Source: Suilimivivens aceti (GTDB lineage: Bacteria; Bacillota; Clostridia; Lachnospirales; Lachnospiraceae). From it: 64,000 bases of DNA. The stretch spans positions 124,001-188,000 of the forward strand of contig NZ_JAOQKJ010000003.1 of assembly GCF_025567405.1 (NCBI RefSeq), in the 5' to 3' direction. Shown here one piece after another: positions 49,991-59,800 of this stretch (position 1 is its first letter; each line of letters opens with the position of its first letter). Below the pieces are notes generated by a model. The model was not told the DNA's origin. It saw nothing but the letters and a program-made list of their open reading frames with translations, and ran no database searches. The translations under genes and the position numbers were made by a program.

Positions 49991-51772
49991 TTATATATTT
50001 CTTTCCACTACTGGCAGACTACTTTCCAGGCACAACCTGCCATAGCCTACCCGGTCATTTGGATATTCCGCCTCCCCCCGCAGAGGCCTTGCTCCTTTTC
50101 TGAGATATGCCTTGACTTTTTCTCCATAGAGGAAGGGATCATTTCCCTGCACGATCCCCCATTCCATCAGAAGAGCAGCGCTCCCTGTCACAAAGGGTGT
50201 CGCAAAGGAAGTTCCTGTCACGATTCTGGTCTCCCCATTCAGTCCAAGCGTCTGTACATTGACCCCGGGTGCAGCCAGATCCGGCTTTATGCTGCCGCTT
50301 CCTCCTGCGAACAATCCCTTCTGATCCGAAAAGCAACAGCCTCTTCCTGAAAAATCCGCATAGGATTCATATGCCGCATCGTAAGCGCCTACTGTGATCA
50401 CCTTATAAGCAGTAGATGGAATCGTCAATGTCTTCTCTGGTGAGGAAGAAAAAAACCTGGTCGCAGCTCCTAGCACTACGCTGCACGGCAAATAAAGATC
50501 ATAGGTTCCTGGATTTCCACCAAGCGCCCTGATCTCTATTGCCCAGACACCACTTTTTACATAAGTATCTTCTTCCGGAATCAGCTCAAGCCAAATTTCC
50601 TGATTCACTGAATAGGGCGAAGGTACTCCTATATAGGCAAGTACTCTGGTGCCATCCATCAGAAAGCTCTCCGCCCCTTCCTTCCTGTCATCCAGCTGCC
50701 TTTTTTCACCGGATGGTGACATCAGTACGATCTCATAGGGATTACTGTATTCCTTCCAAAGCTGCACGGAAAGGGAAGCCTGATAGGTTCCTACGTTCCA
50801 CTCTGTTCTCTGTGTTTCTCCCTCTGCGATCCATCCTGCTCTGTGTCCGCCTGCTGCCCCCTCATTTCCGCTTCCGACGCAGATGCTGCACCGGCCGATC
50901 TCTGCAACATTATCCAGGAAGCGCTCCAGAAGGGATGTACCATCATGTGCTCCATAGGTATTTCCAAAGCTTACATTAACAGCAACCGGCATCTGCAGTT
51001 CAATTGCTTTCCTGACCAGATAAGTCAATGCCCGCATCAGCTCCGTTGTCCTTGGAAAAGATTCCGTACCTGAATTGCCGAGCTTAACGATCAACAGCTC
51101 ACTCTCTGGTGCTACGCCAGTAAGTGCCCCATCGTAAAGATTGCCTCCCCCTGCTGCGATCGCAGCTACGGCGGTGCCGTGACCGCTTCTGTCATAGCTC
51201 GGAACCACCTTCTCCGGCTCACGGCTTCGCAGTGCCTCGTTGATCTGCTCCCGGCTATACTCAACTCCTTTTACAAAACCAGCCGGTGGCTTCTCTTCCA
51301 TGGATCCGGATTTTTTCGTCTGATCCCACAGATATCGTATTCTTGTTCCTTCCCGGTTCTGAAATTCCACGCTGGTATAGTCAATACCGGAATCAACGAT
51401 CCCGATCAGCACGCCCCTGCCGGTCAGATAGGGCGGTCTTACTGTAACTCCTGTGATACAGGAAGCCCGCTTTCCCTGCACCGTTTCAAAATAAAGACGT
51501 TTCGGCTTTTCCATATATTCCACCTCTTCCAGCTCTGAAAAGGCTTCTATCATGGTTTCCGGCAGCGTTACAATGGCATACCCGGCGATCAGCTCTTCAA
51601 TCCGGATCTTCTCACTGGCGTACCGGCTTAAGCTTCCATGATACTTCACGATAAGTTCCCATTCCCTCGTTTCCTCATCATAGCCGGCTGAAAGAAATGC
51701 TGACCGTTCCCGTTCCTTTTCTGAAACTGCCAGTGACAGACTGAATACATTCTCAAGCTTCTGGTTTTCCAT
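49991..51772 (-). CDS. S8-family subtilisin-like serine protease (Csp-like)
   Basis: The 593-residue protein has the catalytic triad Asp127 (GIVDSGID), His198 (SGHGTAVAA) and Ser522 (TGTSFATP), plus the oxyanion Asn in GSGNEG. There is no signal peptide, and a long insert (about 310-445) splits the catalytic domain, as in clostridial Csp germination proteases and related intracellular subtilases. All three catalytic residues are intact. Target is unknown; a spore-related role is possible since the organism carries an SASP gene. Confidence 0.88.
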   Translation of the reverse strand: MENQKLENVFSLSLAVSEKERERSAFLSAGYDEETREWELIVKYHGSLSRYASEKIRIEELIAGYAIVTLPETMIEAFSELEEVEYMEKPKRLYFETVQGKRASCITGVTVRPPYLTGRGVLIGIVDSGIDYTSVEFQNREGTRIRYLWDQTKKSGSMEEKPPAGFVKGVEYSREQINEALRSREPEKVVPSYDRSGHGTAVAAIAAGGGNLYDGALTGVAPESELLIVKLGNSGTESFPRTTELMRALTYLVRKAIELQMPVAVNVSFGNTYGAHDGTSLLERFLDNVAEIGRCSICVGSGNEGAAGGHRAGWIAEGETQRTEWNVGTYQASLSVQLWKEYSNPYEIVLMSPSGEKRQLDDRKEGAESFLMDGTRVLAYIGVPSPYSVNQEIWLELIPEEDTYVKSGVWAIEIRALGGNPGTYDLYLPCSVVLGAATRFFSSSPEKTLTIPSTAYKVITVGAYDAAYESYADFSGRGCCFSDQKGLFAGGSGSIKPDLAAPGVNVQTLGLNGETRIVTGTSFATPFVTGSAALLMEWGIVQGNDPFLYGEKVKAYLRKGARPLRGEAEYPNDRVGYGRLCLESSLPVVERNI

Positions 51773-51931
51773 ATATTTCCTGTTCGTTTTTCTTATCTTA
51801 TGCAGGAAGCTCTCAGAAGGAAGCTCGTTGACACAGACTCCTGATATAAACTCTTACGTTTTTCTGCTTTCTTTCACAGGAATTTTATATTAGAATGGAA
51901 ATATCTTGTTTTATTTGTCAGGAGGCTTCCC

Positions 51932-52909
51932 ATGCAGGAAAGAGTGACAAAGATTCCGCCAGGCGGATATCATGCCAAAAATGAAAACGGTGAAATTGGC
52001 TACCCCGTACAATTATTTTCTGTAGATATCCATGATCTTTTTATGCATATGGTGAGATGGCACTGGCACCCGGAAATTGAAATCGTGATGGTCCGTTCCG
52101 GTGTAGCTGATTTTTTTGCTGATGACGTATGCGTCCGTCTTCATATGGGACAGGGTGTTCTGATCAACAGAAATGTTATGCACTCCCTGCATCTTTGTGA
52201 TGAAAATATGCACTGTCTTGCATATTCCCTGAAATTTCATGCTTCTTTTCTGTTTGGATACGGAAATACAACTATGTCAAATAAATACCTGGCACCTGTT
52301 TTTTCTTCCCCGTCTCTCCGTTTTGTACCTCTGCTGGACCAGGATGAATGGCACGTCAGCCTGAAACACCTTGCAGACCAGATCATTGAGGAAAACATCA
52401 CCTGTCAGTATGGTTACGAGCTTACCACAAAGTCCTGCCTCTGCCAGCTTTGGAAAATGCTCACTGACAAAACGGTTCCGGAAGCCGGCCATGCTTCTTC
52501 TGTTTCGGTTACCACCTCTCTTGATGAAGTACGCGTAAAGGATATTATTCTTTTTATTGAGGAGCATTACAGGGAATCACTGACACTGGATGATCTGGCA
52601 GGTGCTATCCATATCAGCAAAAGCGAATGCTGCCGCTGCTTCAAGCGCACACTGCAGATCACTCCGGTAGAATATCTGATCAAATACAGGATCTTCCAGG
52701 CCGCTATCCTTCTGCAGCAGGGACTGCCCGGTATCCAGACGATCTCCGACCTGGCCTTCTATGTTGGTTTTAACAATGCCAGTTACTTTAACAAAGTATT
52801 TAAGCAATACCTGAACTGTACACCAAGTGAATACCGCCGCAAGGTCAAAAATAATTCGCTTCTTGATCTGCCAATGCTGAGCCCTCTTCCTTCTGACGCT
52901 TCCAGATAA
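51932..52909 (+). CDS. AraC-family regulator with cupin sensor domain
   Basis: The 325-residue protein has an N-terminal cupin (MVRWHWHPEIEIVMVRSG cut to WHWHPEIEIVMV) and a C-terminal pair of AraC HTHs (LDDLAGAIHISKSECCRCFK and the ISDLAFYVGFNNASYFNKVFK helix, key words YVGFNNASYFNKVF). It probably senses a sugar or small ligand. Its last 65 bases overlap the convergent FMN-oxidase-like gene. No neighbouring transporter suggests the ligand. Confidence 0.92.
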   Translation: MQERVTKIPPGGYHAKNENGEIGYPVQLFSVDIHDLFMHMVRWHWHPEIEIVMVRSGVADFFADDVCVRLHMGQGVLINRNVMHSLHLCDENMHCLAYSLKFHASFLFGYGNTTMSNKYLAPVFSSPSLRFVPLLDQDEWHVSLKHLADQIIEENITCQYGYELTTKSCLCQLWKMLTDKTVPEAGHASSVSVTTSLDEVRVKDIILFIEEHYRESLTLDDLAGAIHISKSECCRCFKRTLQITPVEYLIKYRIFQAAILLQQGLPGIQTISDLAFYVGFNNASYFNKVFKQYLNCTPSEYRRKVKNNSLLDLPMLSPLPSDASR

Positions 52910-53579
52910 CAGTGCTGTCCATATGGGAAAGATCACTGCAGCCTGCTACGGACATGAGACAGCGCAGTTCGTCCTGCATGGAATGCAATATCTCCTTCCT
53001 GTCTCCTCCCTGAAGCAGTTTTCTGCAGACTGCATCTGCACCAAGCGCTATCGCAGTAAATACATCCGTCATATCTGCATGATCCATTTCCACCAGGACT
53101 GGTATTTCCCCGGCTGTCACCTTCAGGATCTCCGGCAACACTTCCATGGGCGAAATACTCTTTTTCTTCAACCATACCGGTCTTGACAGAATGATCCCCG
53201 ACACACCGGCTTTCAGGCATTGATAGGCATCCCGCTGACTCAATACCCCTTTTACCAAAAAGGGAATTCCCACCTGTCCGGCAAAGCTTTGCAGGTACTG
53301 CAGATCTTCCGCAGTCTTTGGTCCTGCCATACCGCCTGTGGTCTTCAGATAGTTTCCCTTTTCATCAAACATCATATCCAGGGCGATCCCTGCTGCCAGA
53401 GCATTTCCTGCTGCCGCCTTTTCCAGCTCTGTCTCGATTTTTTTTCTGTCTTCATAAGGAGGGATGATCGCAATACCTTCTTCCCCGTAAAAGCACACCG
53501 GCAATTCCATAGCTTTTCCAAACAGCACTGTTTTCGTATCAGCCTGTCTGCCAGAAATGTATCTTGTTTCTATCTTCAT
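52845..53579 (-). CDS. Degenerate FMN-dependent alpha-hydroxy-acid oxidase-like barrel
   Basis: The 244-residue protein follows the order of lactate-oxidase-type TIM barrels (TGGMAGPKT, PFLVKGVLS, AGVSGIILS, LPEILK, DVFTAIALGADAVC). The catalytic SNHGG is replaced by SRPVW and the FMN-phosphate DGGIR by DHADM. The N-terminal third of the barrel is also short. It is probably inactive as an oxidase and may be a binding or decaying relative. The ATG at 53579 follows a G-rich site. Confidence 0.6.
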   Translation of the reverse strand: MKIETRYISGRQADTKTVLFGKAMELPVCFYGEEGIAIIPPYEDRKKIETELEKAAAGNALAAGIALDMMFDEKGNYLKTTGGMAGPKTAEDLQYLQSFAGQVGIPFLVKGVLSQRDAYQCLKAGVSGIILSRPVWLKKKSISPMEVLPEILKVTAGEIPVLVEMDHADMTDVFTAIALGADAVCRKLLQGGDRKEILHSMQDELRCLMSVAGCSDLSHMDSTVIWKRQKEEGSALADQEANYF

Positions 53580-53620
53580 AGGTATTTCCCCCATTTGAAC
53601 TCTCATATAGATTCATTCTA

Positions 53621-55006
53621 TCACAAAGCCATTTCTTCCTCCATCTGTTTATCCATTCTGTCATAAATCCCCCTGATTTCCTGCAGCTTTTCCTTCATCT
53701 TCACAAGCTCCCTCTTTTTTCCGTCAAGGAAATTCATCTGCATCACGATCCGGTTATCCACTGCACTTCCAAGCCGGAACCAGAATGGGATCTGCTTCTG
53801 TATACGTTCAAGCCGCTCGAAGCAGTCAGACAAACCAGCAAGAAGCTCCTCCGAGACCATGAGTGCTCTGTCAAAGCCCCCTTTCTCTATCTGCACAAAT
53901 TGTCTGCCCTCCATCTCTGCTTCCAGATTTCTCCCCTGAAAAAGCCTGAAAAACACACTTCTTCCCTCCTCTGTCAGAAGCAGGCTTTTCAGGATCACCG
54001 GTATTCCGGCTCCATAAAAATCTTCCACATCCTTCTTCGTCAGAACCTCCCCATTCTGTCCCCGTTTCTTCTTCCCGGATAATTCCATAAGCTGCATCAG
54101 TACCGCTGCTGCCCCATCCCGTTTTTCCTCCGGCATCTTCATAACCTCTGCTGACAATGCTGCTGCACAGGCAAGCAGAAGCCCAGGCTCTGCCACATAG
54201 CTGTTCTTACTCCCTGAAAATATCATGCTGGTTTTCTCTCCCTGTTCCTTCCCTGGAGCGGCAAACATGTACTTGATATCATGGTACCCCGCAAAGTTCT
54301 CCACTGCTACCGGTGTTTTCACGTAATATGTCTGATCCTCCCTGACAATGGATCTTCCAAGGACATGAATATAGTCATTTTCTCCATAGATTCCTGTGAT
54401 CTTACTTCGTCTTGCCTCATATTCATGATCACTGTAAGAGCGTTTCCATCTGGCAATTGCCTTTTCCGAAAAGCCCTGCCCATCTATATTGTAGCAGGCA
54501 GATACTACTCCGTCATAGCTCGTCGTCATGGTCACATACTGTGCCTTATTGCCTCCTTTGGAATGTCCGGTGACAATCACTCTGTTCCCTTCCTGATAGC
54601 CCTCCTTTTCCACCACAGTCTCAAAATATGTCAGCGCCCGTTCCTGCTGCAGTGTTTTTTCCCTGGTCATGCCAAGCCCGTTATCCGGCCATTCTCCATC
54701 ACCGGTTCCCCGGTATACCACATATACCTCATCGTTTTCCTTCGAAGAAAAAGTACAGGCGCAGGTACCATCATCAAAGCCCATCAGATGGCTCTGGCTG
54801 CCGATCACCATTTCACCGACCCTGTCATCTCCGGCAGCCTCTGAAACCACACTGTATTCCCCATAATATCTGCCGCCTTCCTGATACTCCGGAAGCTTCT
54901 GCACCTCCTCAAGAATTTCCCGCAGTGTCATGCCATCCTCTGCCTCTTTATAATTCATATACATATAGGTGTTCAGTACCATACTGATCTCTTCTTCCGT
55001 CAACAT
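53621..55006 (-). CDS. DUF2974/lipase-3-like hydrolase, candidate T7SS-associated effector
   Basis: The 461-residue protein has a class-3-lipase-like N-terminal domain: VYRGTGDGEWPDN as oxyanion loop and VTGHSKGGNKAQY as nucleophile elbow (Ser near residue 146), with ENDYIHVLG as likely acid region. A helical C-terminal half follows, ending in coiled coil. It has no signal peptide. Its start codon overlaps the stop of the last WXG100 gene (TGATG), so it belongs to the type VII secretion operon. Secretion as an effector is inferred. Confidence 0.7.
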   Translation of the reverse strand: MLTEEEISMVLNTYMYMNYKEAEDGMTLREILEEVQKLPEYQEGGRYYGEYSVVSEAAGDDRVGEMVIGSQSHLMGFDDGTCACTFSSKENDEVYVVYRGTGDGEWPDNGLGMTREKTLQQERALTYFETVVEKEGYQEGNRVIVTGHSKGGNKAQYVTMTTSYDGVVSACYNIDGQGFSEKAIARWKRSYSDHEYEARRSKITGIYGENDYIHVLGRSIVREDQTYYVKTPVAVENFAGYHDIKYMFAAPGKEQGEKTSMIFSGSKNSYVAEPGLLLACAAALSAEVMKMPEEKRDGAAAVLMQLMELSGKKKRGQNGEVLTKKDVEDFYGAGIPVILKSLLLTEEGRSVFFRLFQGRNLEAEMEGRQFVQIEKGGFDRALMVSEELLAGLSDCFERLERIQKQIPFWFRLGSAVDNRIVMQMNFLDGKKRELVKMKEKLQEIRGIYDRMDKQMEEEMAL

Positions 55007-55320
55007 CACACAATGATACCACTTTCCAGTCCGCTTCCCTGCTCCAGGCTGCCACTTTCTGCTTTCTGATATTCTCCGGCCATCTCCTGCAGATCCTGTA
55101 CATGCTCCTGTACCATCCGGTAAAGTCTGTCCATATCCGGTGAAAGTGCGTCAAACTTGCTTCCATAGGCGGCAGCAGCCTCTCCTTCCCATACTGCTGA
55201 AAGCCCCCGGATCAAAGAGAGCATTTCCTCTGAAAGACTGCGGATCTGTCCGCCGATATTATTAAATTCCCCTGATGTCTGAAGCAGATGCTCCGGTGTT
55301 ACCTTTAAAATTCCTTCCAT
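55006..55320 (-). CDS. WXG100-family protein 5
   Basis: The 104-residue helical-hairpin protein has the central WEG turn (SAVWEGEAAAAY) and a C-terminal YQKAE, which fits the YxxxD/E type VII export signal. Such proteins are secreted as dimers by EssC-type ATPases. AGAGG lies 9 nt before the ATG at 55320 (an ATG at 55326 is too close). It overlaps the lipase-like gene. Confidence 0.85.
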   Translation of the reverse strand: MEGILKVTPEHLLQTSGEFNNIGGQIRSLSEEMLSLIRGLSAVWEGEAAAAYGSKFDALSPDMDRLYRMVQEHVQDLQEMAGEYQKAESGSLEQGSGLESGIIV

Positions 55321-55343
55321 ATCCATTTTCCTCTTTCTTTCTG

Positions 55344-55643
55344 TTAATAGCTTCTGCTTCCCGCAATTTCTGCATTCCTTGCCTCTGCCTGTTCATATCG
55401 TGCTGCGATCTCCAGCAAAGTCTGGACATACCTTGCAATCAGGGTATAAAAAGCCTCCATCTGCTGCTCATCCCTGATAAATGCCTGATGAAAAGCCTCC
55501 TTTGCCTGTCCCTCCCACATAGAAGCGAGCGCCTGCTCCTTTTCTGTAAGCTCCTGTTTTCTGCTCCTAAACTGTGCATTCATCTCCTGCAGACTGTCTG
55601 CCACACTTCTTAATCTTGCTGCTGTTACCCGTATTACTGCCAT
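55344..55643 (-). CDS. WXG100-family protein 4
   Basis: The 99-residue protein has two helices around SMWEGQAKEAF and ends in RYEQAEARN, which contains the YxxxE signal. GGGAGG precedes the ATG at 55643. Tandem with four similar genes in the same direction, 19 bp after the third. Confidence 0.85.
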   Translation of the reverse strand: MAVIRVTAARLRSVADSLQEMNAQFRSRKQELTEKEQALASMWEGQAKEAFHQAFIRDEQQMEAFYTLIARYVQTLLEIAARYEQAEARNAEIAGSRSY

Positions 55644-55662
55644 ACCGTTTTCCTCCCATTTT

Positions 55663-55974
55663 CTACCAGTATTCTCTGAGCTTTCCAAGCAATACATTAC
55701 TCTTTTCAGCTTCATATACCTTTTCTGTCATTTCCTTCAGTTCCTGTGAAATTTTCCCGAAGACTATGGCGATCTGCTGTGTATCGTCAAGCAGTTCTCC
55801 CTCCTTCCTTCTGTATTTTTCTCCTCCTTCTCCCCTCCAGCTGCTCTGCAGACAGGTAAGGATCTCCTCTCCCTTCCCCTGTATCAGATTTTTTATTTCC
55901 TCTGCAATTCCCTGTAGTTCATCCGTTAATTCTCCCATTTCCTGAAAGTGAATGCTAAGTTCCTTCTGCCCCAT
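55663..55974 (-). CDS. WXG100-family protein 3
   Basis: The 103-residue protein has the turn SSWRGEGGEKY and a C-terminal VYEAEKSN that aligns with the YxxxE of its paralogues but has Lys at the acidic position. AAGGAG precedes the ATG at 55974. Its start overlaps the end of WXG100 protein 2 by 20 nt. It may depend on a partner for export. Confidence 0.8.
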   Translation of the reverse strand: MGQKELSIHFQEMGELTDELQGIAEEIKNLIQGKGEEILTCLQSSWRGEGGEKYRRKEGELLDDTQQIAIVFGKISQELKEMTEKVYEAEKSNVLLGKLREYW

Positions 55975-56257
55975 TCCGATTCTCCTTCTCAGCAGCTTCA
56001 TATTCTGCTGCTATTTTCTGAAGTCTTTCTGCATAGTCATGCAGACCTTCCATTTCTTCTCTGCAGCACTCTGTTTCCCTCCGGAAATGCTTCTGCAAAG
56101 CAGCTCCTCCCCTGCCTGCAAAAAAGTTCTCCAACTCTGCCGCCTTCTGATCCAGCATGTCACAGCACCCTGCCGCAGTCCTCTGCATTCCTTCCAGCTT
56201 CTCTGACAATGCCTGAAGCTGTGCGCTGACTACATAAAGCTCCTTTTCCTCAGCCAA
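55955..56257 (-). CDS. WXG100-like protein 2 with FAG turn
   Basis: The 100-residue helical hairpin has NFFAGRGGAAL at the turn, so Phe replaces the Trp of WXG. The C-terminus EYEAAEKEN keeps the YxxxE signal. Two Cys pairs (CC) in the helices are unusual for the family. It overlaps both neighbours by 8 and 20 nt. Confidence 0.75.
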   Translation of the reverse strand: MAEEKELYVVSAQLQALSEKLEGMQRTAAGCCDMLDQKAAELENFFAGRGGAALQKHFRRETECCREEMEGLHDYAERLQKIAAEYEAAEKENRNGAEGT

Positions 56258-56555
56258 ACCATCCTCCTGTTTCCTGCTTTACCTGTTCCTCACAAAGCCG
56301 CACCCTTTCTTCCGCCTGCGAAAGCAGCTTTCCCACTTCCTGCAGCCGCTCCACCTGATGATATGAGGCTTCCCACCAGATATGTATTTCTCCCATAAAT
56401 GCTGTGGCTGCATTCCCCTGCCATTTGATGCTTATCCCATCCAGCTCCTGCTGCAGGTGAAACAGAAGATCAAAAAGCATGGTGGACTGCTCATAAATTT
56501 CATTCTGAATCCCCTTTAATTTTCCTGCATCAAACAGAAAATCCGTATTCTCCAC
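56250..56555 (-). CDS. WXG100-family protein 1
   Basis: The 101-residue protein has IKWQGNAATAF at the turn between two helices. The tail lacks a Tyr-based export signal (it has QAEERVRLCEE in its place). It is the first WXG100 gene after esaB and overlaps the second by 8 nt. It may be the passive partner in a heterodimer. Confidence 0.8.
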   Translation of the reverse strand: MENTDFLFDAGKLKGIQNEIYEQSTMLFDLLFHLQQELDGISIKWQGNAATAFMGEIHIWWEASYHQVERLQEVGKLLSQAEERVRLCEEQVKQETGGWFG

Positions 56556-56583
56556 ATTCTTCTCCTTTTCCTACATCCTCTTT

Positions 56584-56826
56584 TCAGATCAGATATAATA
56601 TATTTCCATTCCGGACACCCTGCTGCTCCAGTGTCTCATCCTCCCTAAGGATCCGCTCCTGCTCCCACACATAAAAACAATGCTTCTCCGTTTTTCCTGT
56701 CAGTTCTTCCTTTTCCCGTATCAGTTCTGCCACCAGCTCTGTCAGATCTGCTACAAGGCTTTCCTCATCCAGTTCAAAATCGTAACGCCGGTTCAACACC
56801 GGCACCTGTACCTCTACCAGAATCAT
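56584..56826 (-). CDS. esaB: EsaB/YukD-like ubiquitin-fold protein
   Basis: The 80-residue protein has a ubiquitin-like pattern (ILVEVQVP and NRRYDFELDEE at the start, LEQQGVRNGNILYL at the end) as in YukD/EsaB, which regulate type VII secretion. GGGAGG lies 6 nt before the ATG. Its first 53 nt overlap the 3' end of essC, coupling the two. Confidence 0.82.
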   Translation of the reverse strand: MILVEVQVPVLNRRYDFELDEESLVADLTELVAELIREKEELTGKTEKHCFYVWEQERILREDETLEQQGVRNGNILYLI

Positions 56827-59800
56827 CCTTTTCCTCCCTGATTTCCTGTGGTAATCTCACGATCACAGTATGCCCGTCTTTCGTCAGATACCCGGTTCCC
56901 GCTCTCTCCTTTTGGTTCAGCCTGCTATATGACAGATCTGGAAAAGAAAGCAGTCTCTGGCTCCCGGCATTTCCTCCAAGGTGGATACCACAGGATGATG
57001 CCTTATGCTTCTCATAGAGCCAGCCTGCACAAAGACTCATCTCCTGTCCCGTCTGAAATATACTCAGGATCTGCATTCCTTCAAGGCAGGCCTCTTCCAG
57101 TGATCTGCATATATTTTTTCCATCCCGCTCTGCCTCTGTCAGAAGTCTCTGAAAGCCTTCTGGATCAGCAATACAAAGATACTTCCTCCGCTGTCCTTCT
57201 CCTGCAAGCCAGTCCCCCAGTTCTGTCACAGTCGAAATACTGTACAATGTCCCTCCTTCTTCCTTTTCAAAAGAAAACATGCCATCTGTCTTAGCCTGTC
57301 CCTCAAAAAGTGCCGCGTTTCCCCCGGTTTTCAGCATTCCATAAATCAGACCACAAAGCAACGTCCGTCTGCCGCTTCTGACAGTTCCCGATATTAGGAA
57401 GAAATTGCTTTTTCCAGTTGGAAGTGCCACTTTTTCTGCTGTTTTCTGATCGTATCCGATCCATACCATACCTTCCGTAAACACATCACGGTACATTCCT
57501 TCGAATGTTGCTTCTTCCGGGATATACGGAAGCTTCTCTCCTTCCCATTTTCCCTGCTGCTCACTGTTTTTTCTCTGACAGAGCTGCCGGATTTCTTCTA
57601 TCCTGCCATAATCATCCACATTCTTTCTGCTGAGTGCAAACTGTACCTCAAGCACATCTTCCCCTCTCCGGCACAGCCCCCTTCCCTTACAGTTTTCTTT
57701 CGGATAAACATCAATATGGTATTTCCGAAGTACCTCTGCATATTGAAGGACATCACTCATCTCCAGGCAGCATGTCGTCTTACACTGATCCTGCAGTCTT
57801 CCCTGTATTTCTCCCTTGCCAGCTCCCGCAGCTGTCAGAATCAGATAAATTCCACAGCTGTTTCCTTCCCTTGCCATCTTTTCGATCAGCTCCTGAAACC
57901 GGTCACCTGTCAGTTCCCTGAAGCTTCCATAGTCATCAATCAGCAGAAACAGCAATGGCAGAAACTGATCATGGCGCTCTCTGTACTGCCAATAGTTCAT
58001 CCCGCCCAGTTCCTTTTTTCTTGCCAGGAACAGCTTCTCCGTATGATAGAAGAAACTCTCCATATTTTCTGCATCCTTCAAAACAGCAAGACACCCTGGC
58101 ATATTCTGAAAGCAGCTGAGAGAAAGGTTATCCATAGATACCAGAAGGAAACAGGTCTCTCCGGATGATTGTCCGGCAAGCTGGTATAATATCGTCTGTA
58201 AAAATGTGCTTTTACCGGTAGCTGCCATGCCACACAAAAGCAGATTTCCATCTGTCTCCGGGCGATAGGTAAGTGGGAACTGACACTGATTCTGTGGATC
58301 ATCCACAAGGCCAAGAACATATTCTGCCGGAAGTCTTTCCCCGGCTTTCCCTTTTCCCTTTCTCCATTCCTGTCCGCTCTCTTTCTTTTCCTCCCTTTGC
58401 AAGCTCTGCAATTCCAGAAGATCCACTTTATCCGGGAGCTCCGGCATCCACAGCTGACAACTTCCCATAATCTTTTTTCTCTCTGTCACATTCCTGATAT
58501 ACCGGATCACCGCCTGAAGCTGTGTTTCAGCCGCTTTCCTCTGCCCTTCTCTTTTTCTGATCCGTTTTCCGGTCTCTGTAACCATCATTGCCTGTGCCTG
58601 CTTCCTTGCTGTCTCTTCATAGCTCTCTCCTCCATAACCGGTCTGAAACAGTTCAAACACCTCCTGATTTCCTGCCTGGAGATAACATCTGCCACTTCCG
58701 GTCAGATATGCTGCCTCAGGTCTTTTCAGCATATCCATACTGTCCTGCCTGTCAGCGACCTTCAGGCAGAGGCGGAACCCGGTATTGCTGAAGATCCGGT
58801 CATCCACAGTCCCAGCCGGCTTTTGCGTAGACAACAGCAGATGCACGCCAAGGCTCCTTCCTACCTGGGAAACACTGATGATCTCCTGCATAAATTCCGG
58901 CACTTCCTTTTTCAGTTCTGCAAACTCATCCACAACGATCAGAAGATGCGGCAGCGCCTCCTTTACAATCCCATCCCGGTACAGCGCTGCATAATCAGAT
59001 ACATGGCTGACCCCCACCTCTTTTAACAGTCTCTGTCTTCTTCTATTCTCACTTTTCACTGACACCAGTGCCCTGTGGATCTGCCCACCGGAAAGATTGG
59101 AGATCAGGCCTGTGCAGTGCGGCAGTTCCTGCAGTTCTCTTCCCATGCCGCCACCCTTATAATCAATAATAAAAAAAGAAAGCTCATCCGGTCTGAAGGA
59201 CACTGCCAGGGACAGCAGAAATGTCTGCAAAAGTTCGCTTTTCCCTGAGCCTGTGGTTCCTGCCACAAGTCCATGGGGACCATGATATTTTTCATGAATA
59301 TCCAGATAAATCCTTCTGCCCCTGCTCCCGGCACCTACCGGCGCCTTCAGTCTCTCCAGTACCCGGTACTCCCGATAACGCCTGTCACAGCAAAGGTCCT
59401 CTGCTTTCTCCGCATCATACAGTTCCAGGAAGGAAATTCTGTCAGGGATCTCATCCTGTATTCTTCTGCCACTGGTGTTCTGTGACATCTTCCTCATATA
59501 TCTGCTGATCGTGCCTTGATCATCCTGGTCAAATACAATATTTTCAATCCTTCTTTCCTTCTCCTTCATCCATCGGATTTCCCTGCTTCTGCAATCATTT
59601 CTGACAAAGCATCGGCAGGCGGCCGGCAATTCCTCACGCCCTCTGGCCAGGAACCAGACTGCTGTTTCCTCCTCTTCCTTACGGCACAGATTTTCGTAAA
59701 TATCTTCGCTGCACACCAGTGACGGTTCAAGGATCAGCAGCAGGAAAAATTTCTGTTTTTCCTTTTCTGTCAGAAATCTTCCTATCTCCGGAAGGATTTC

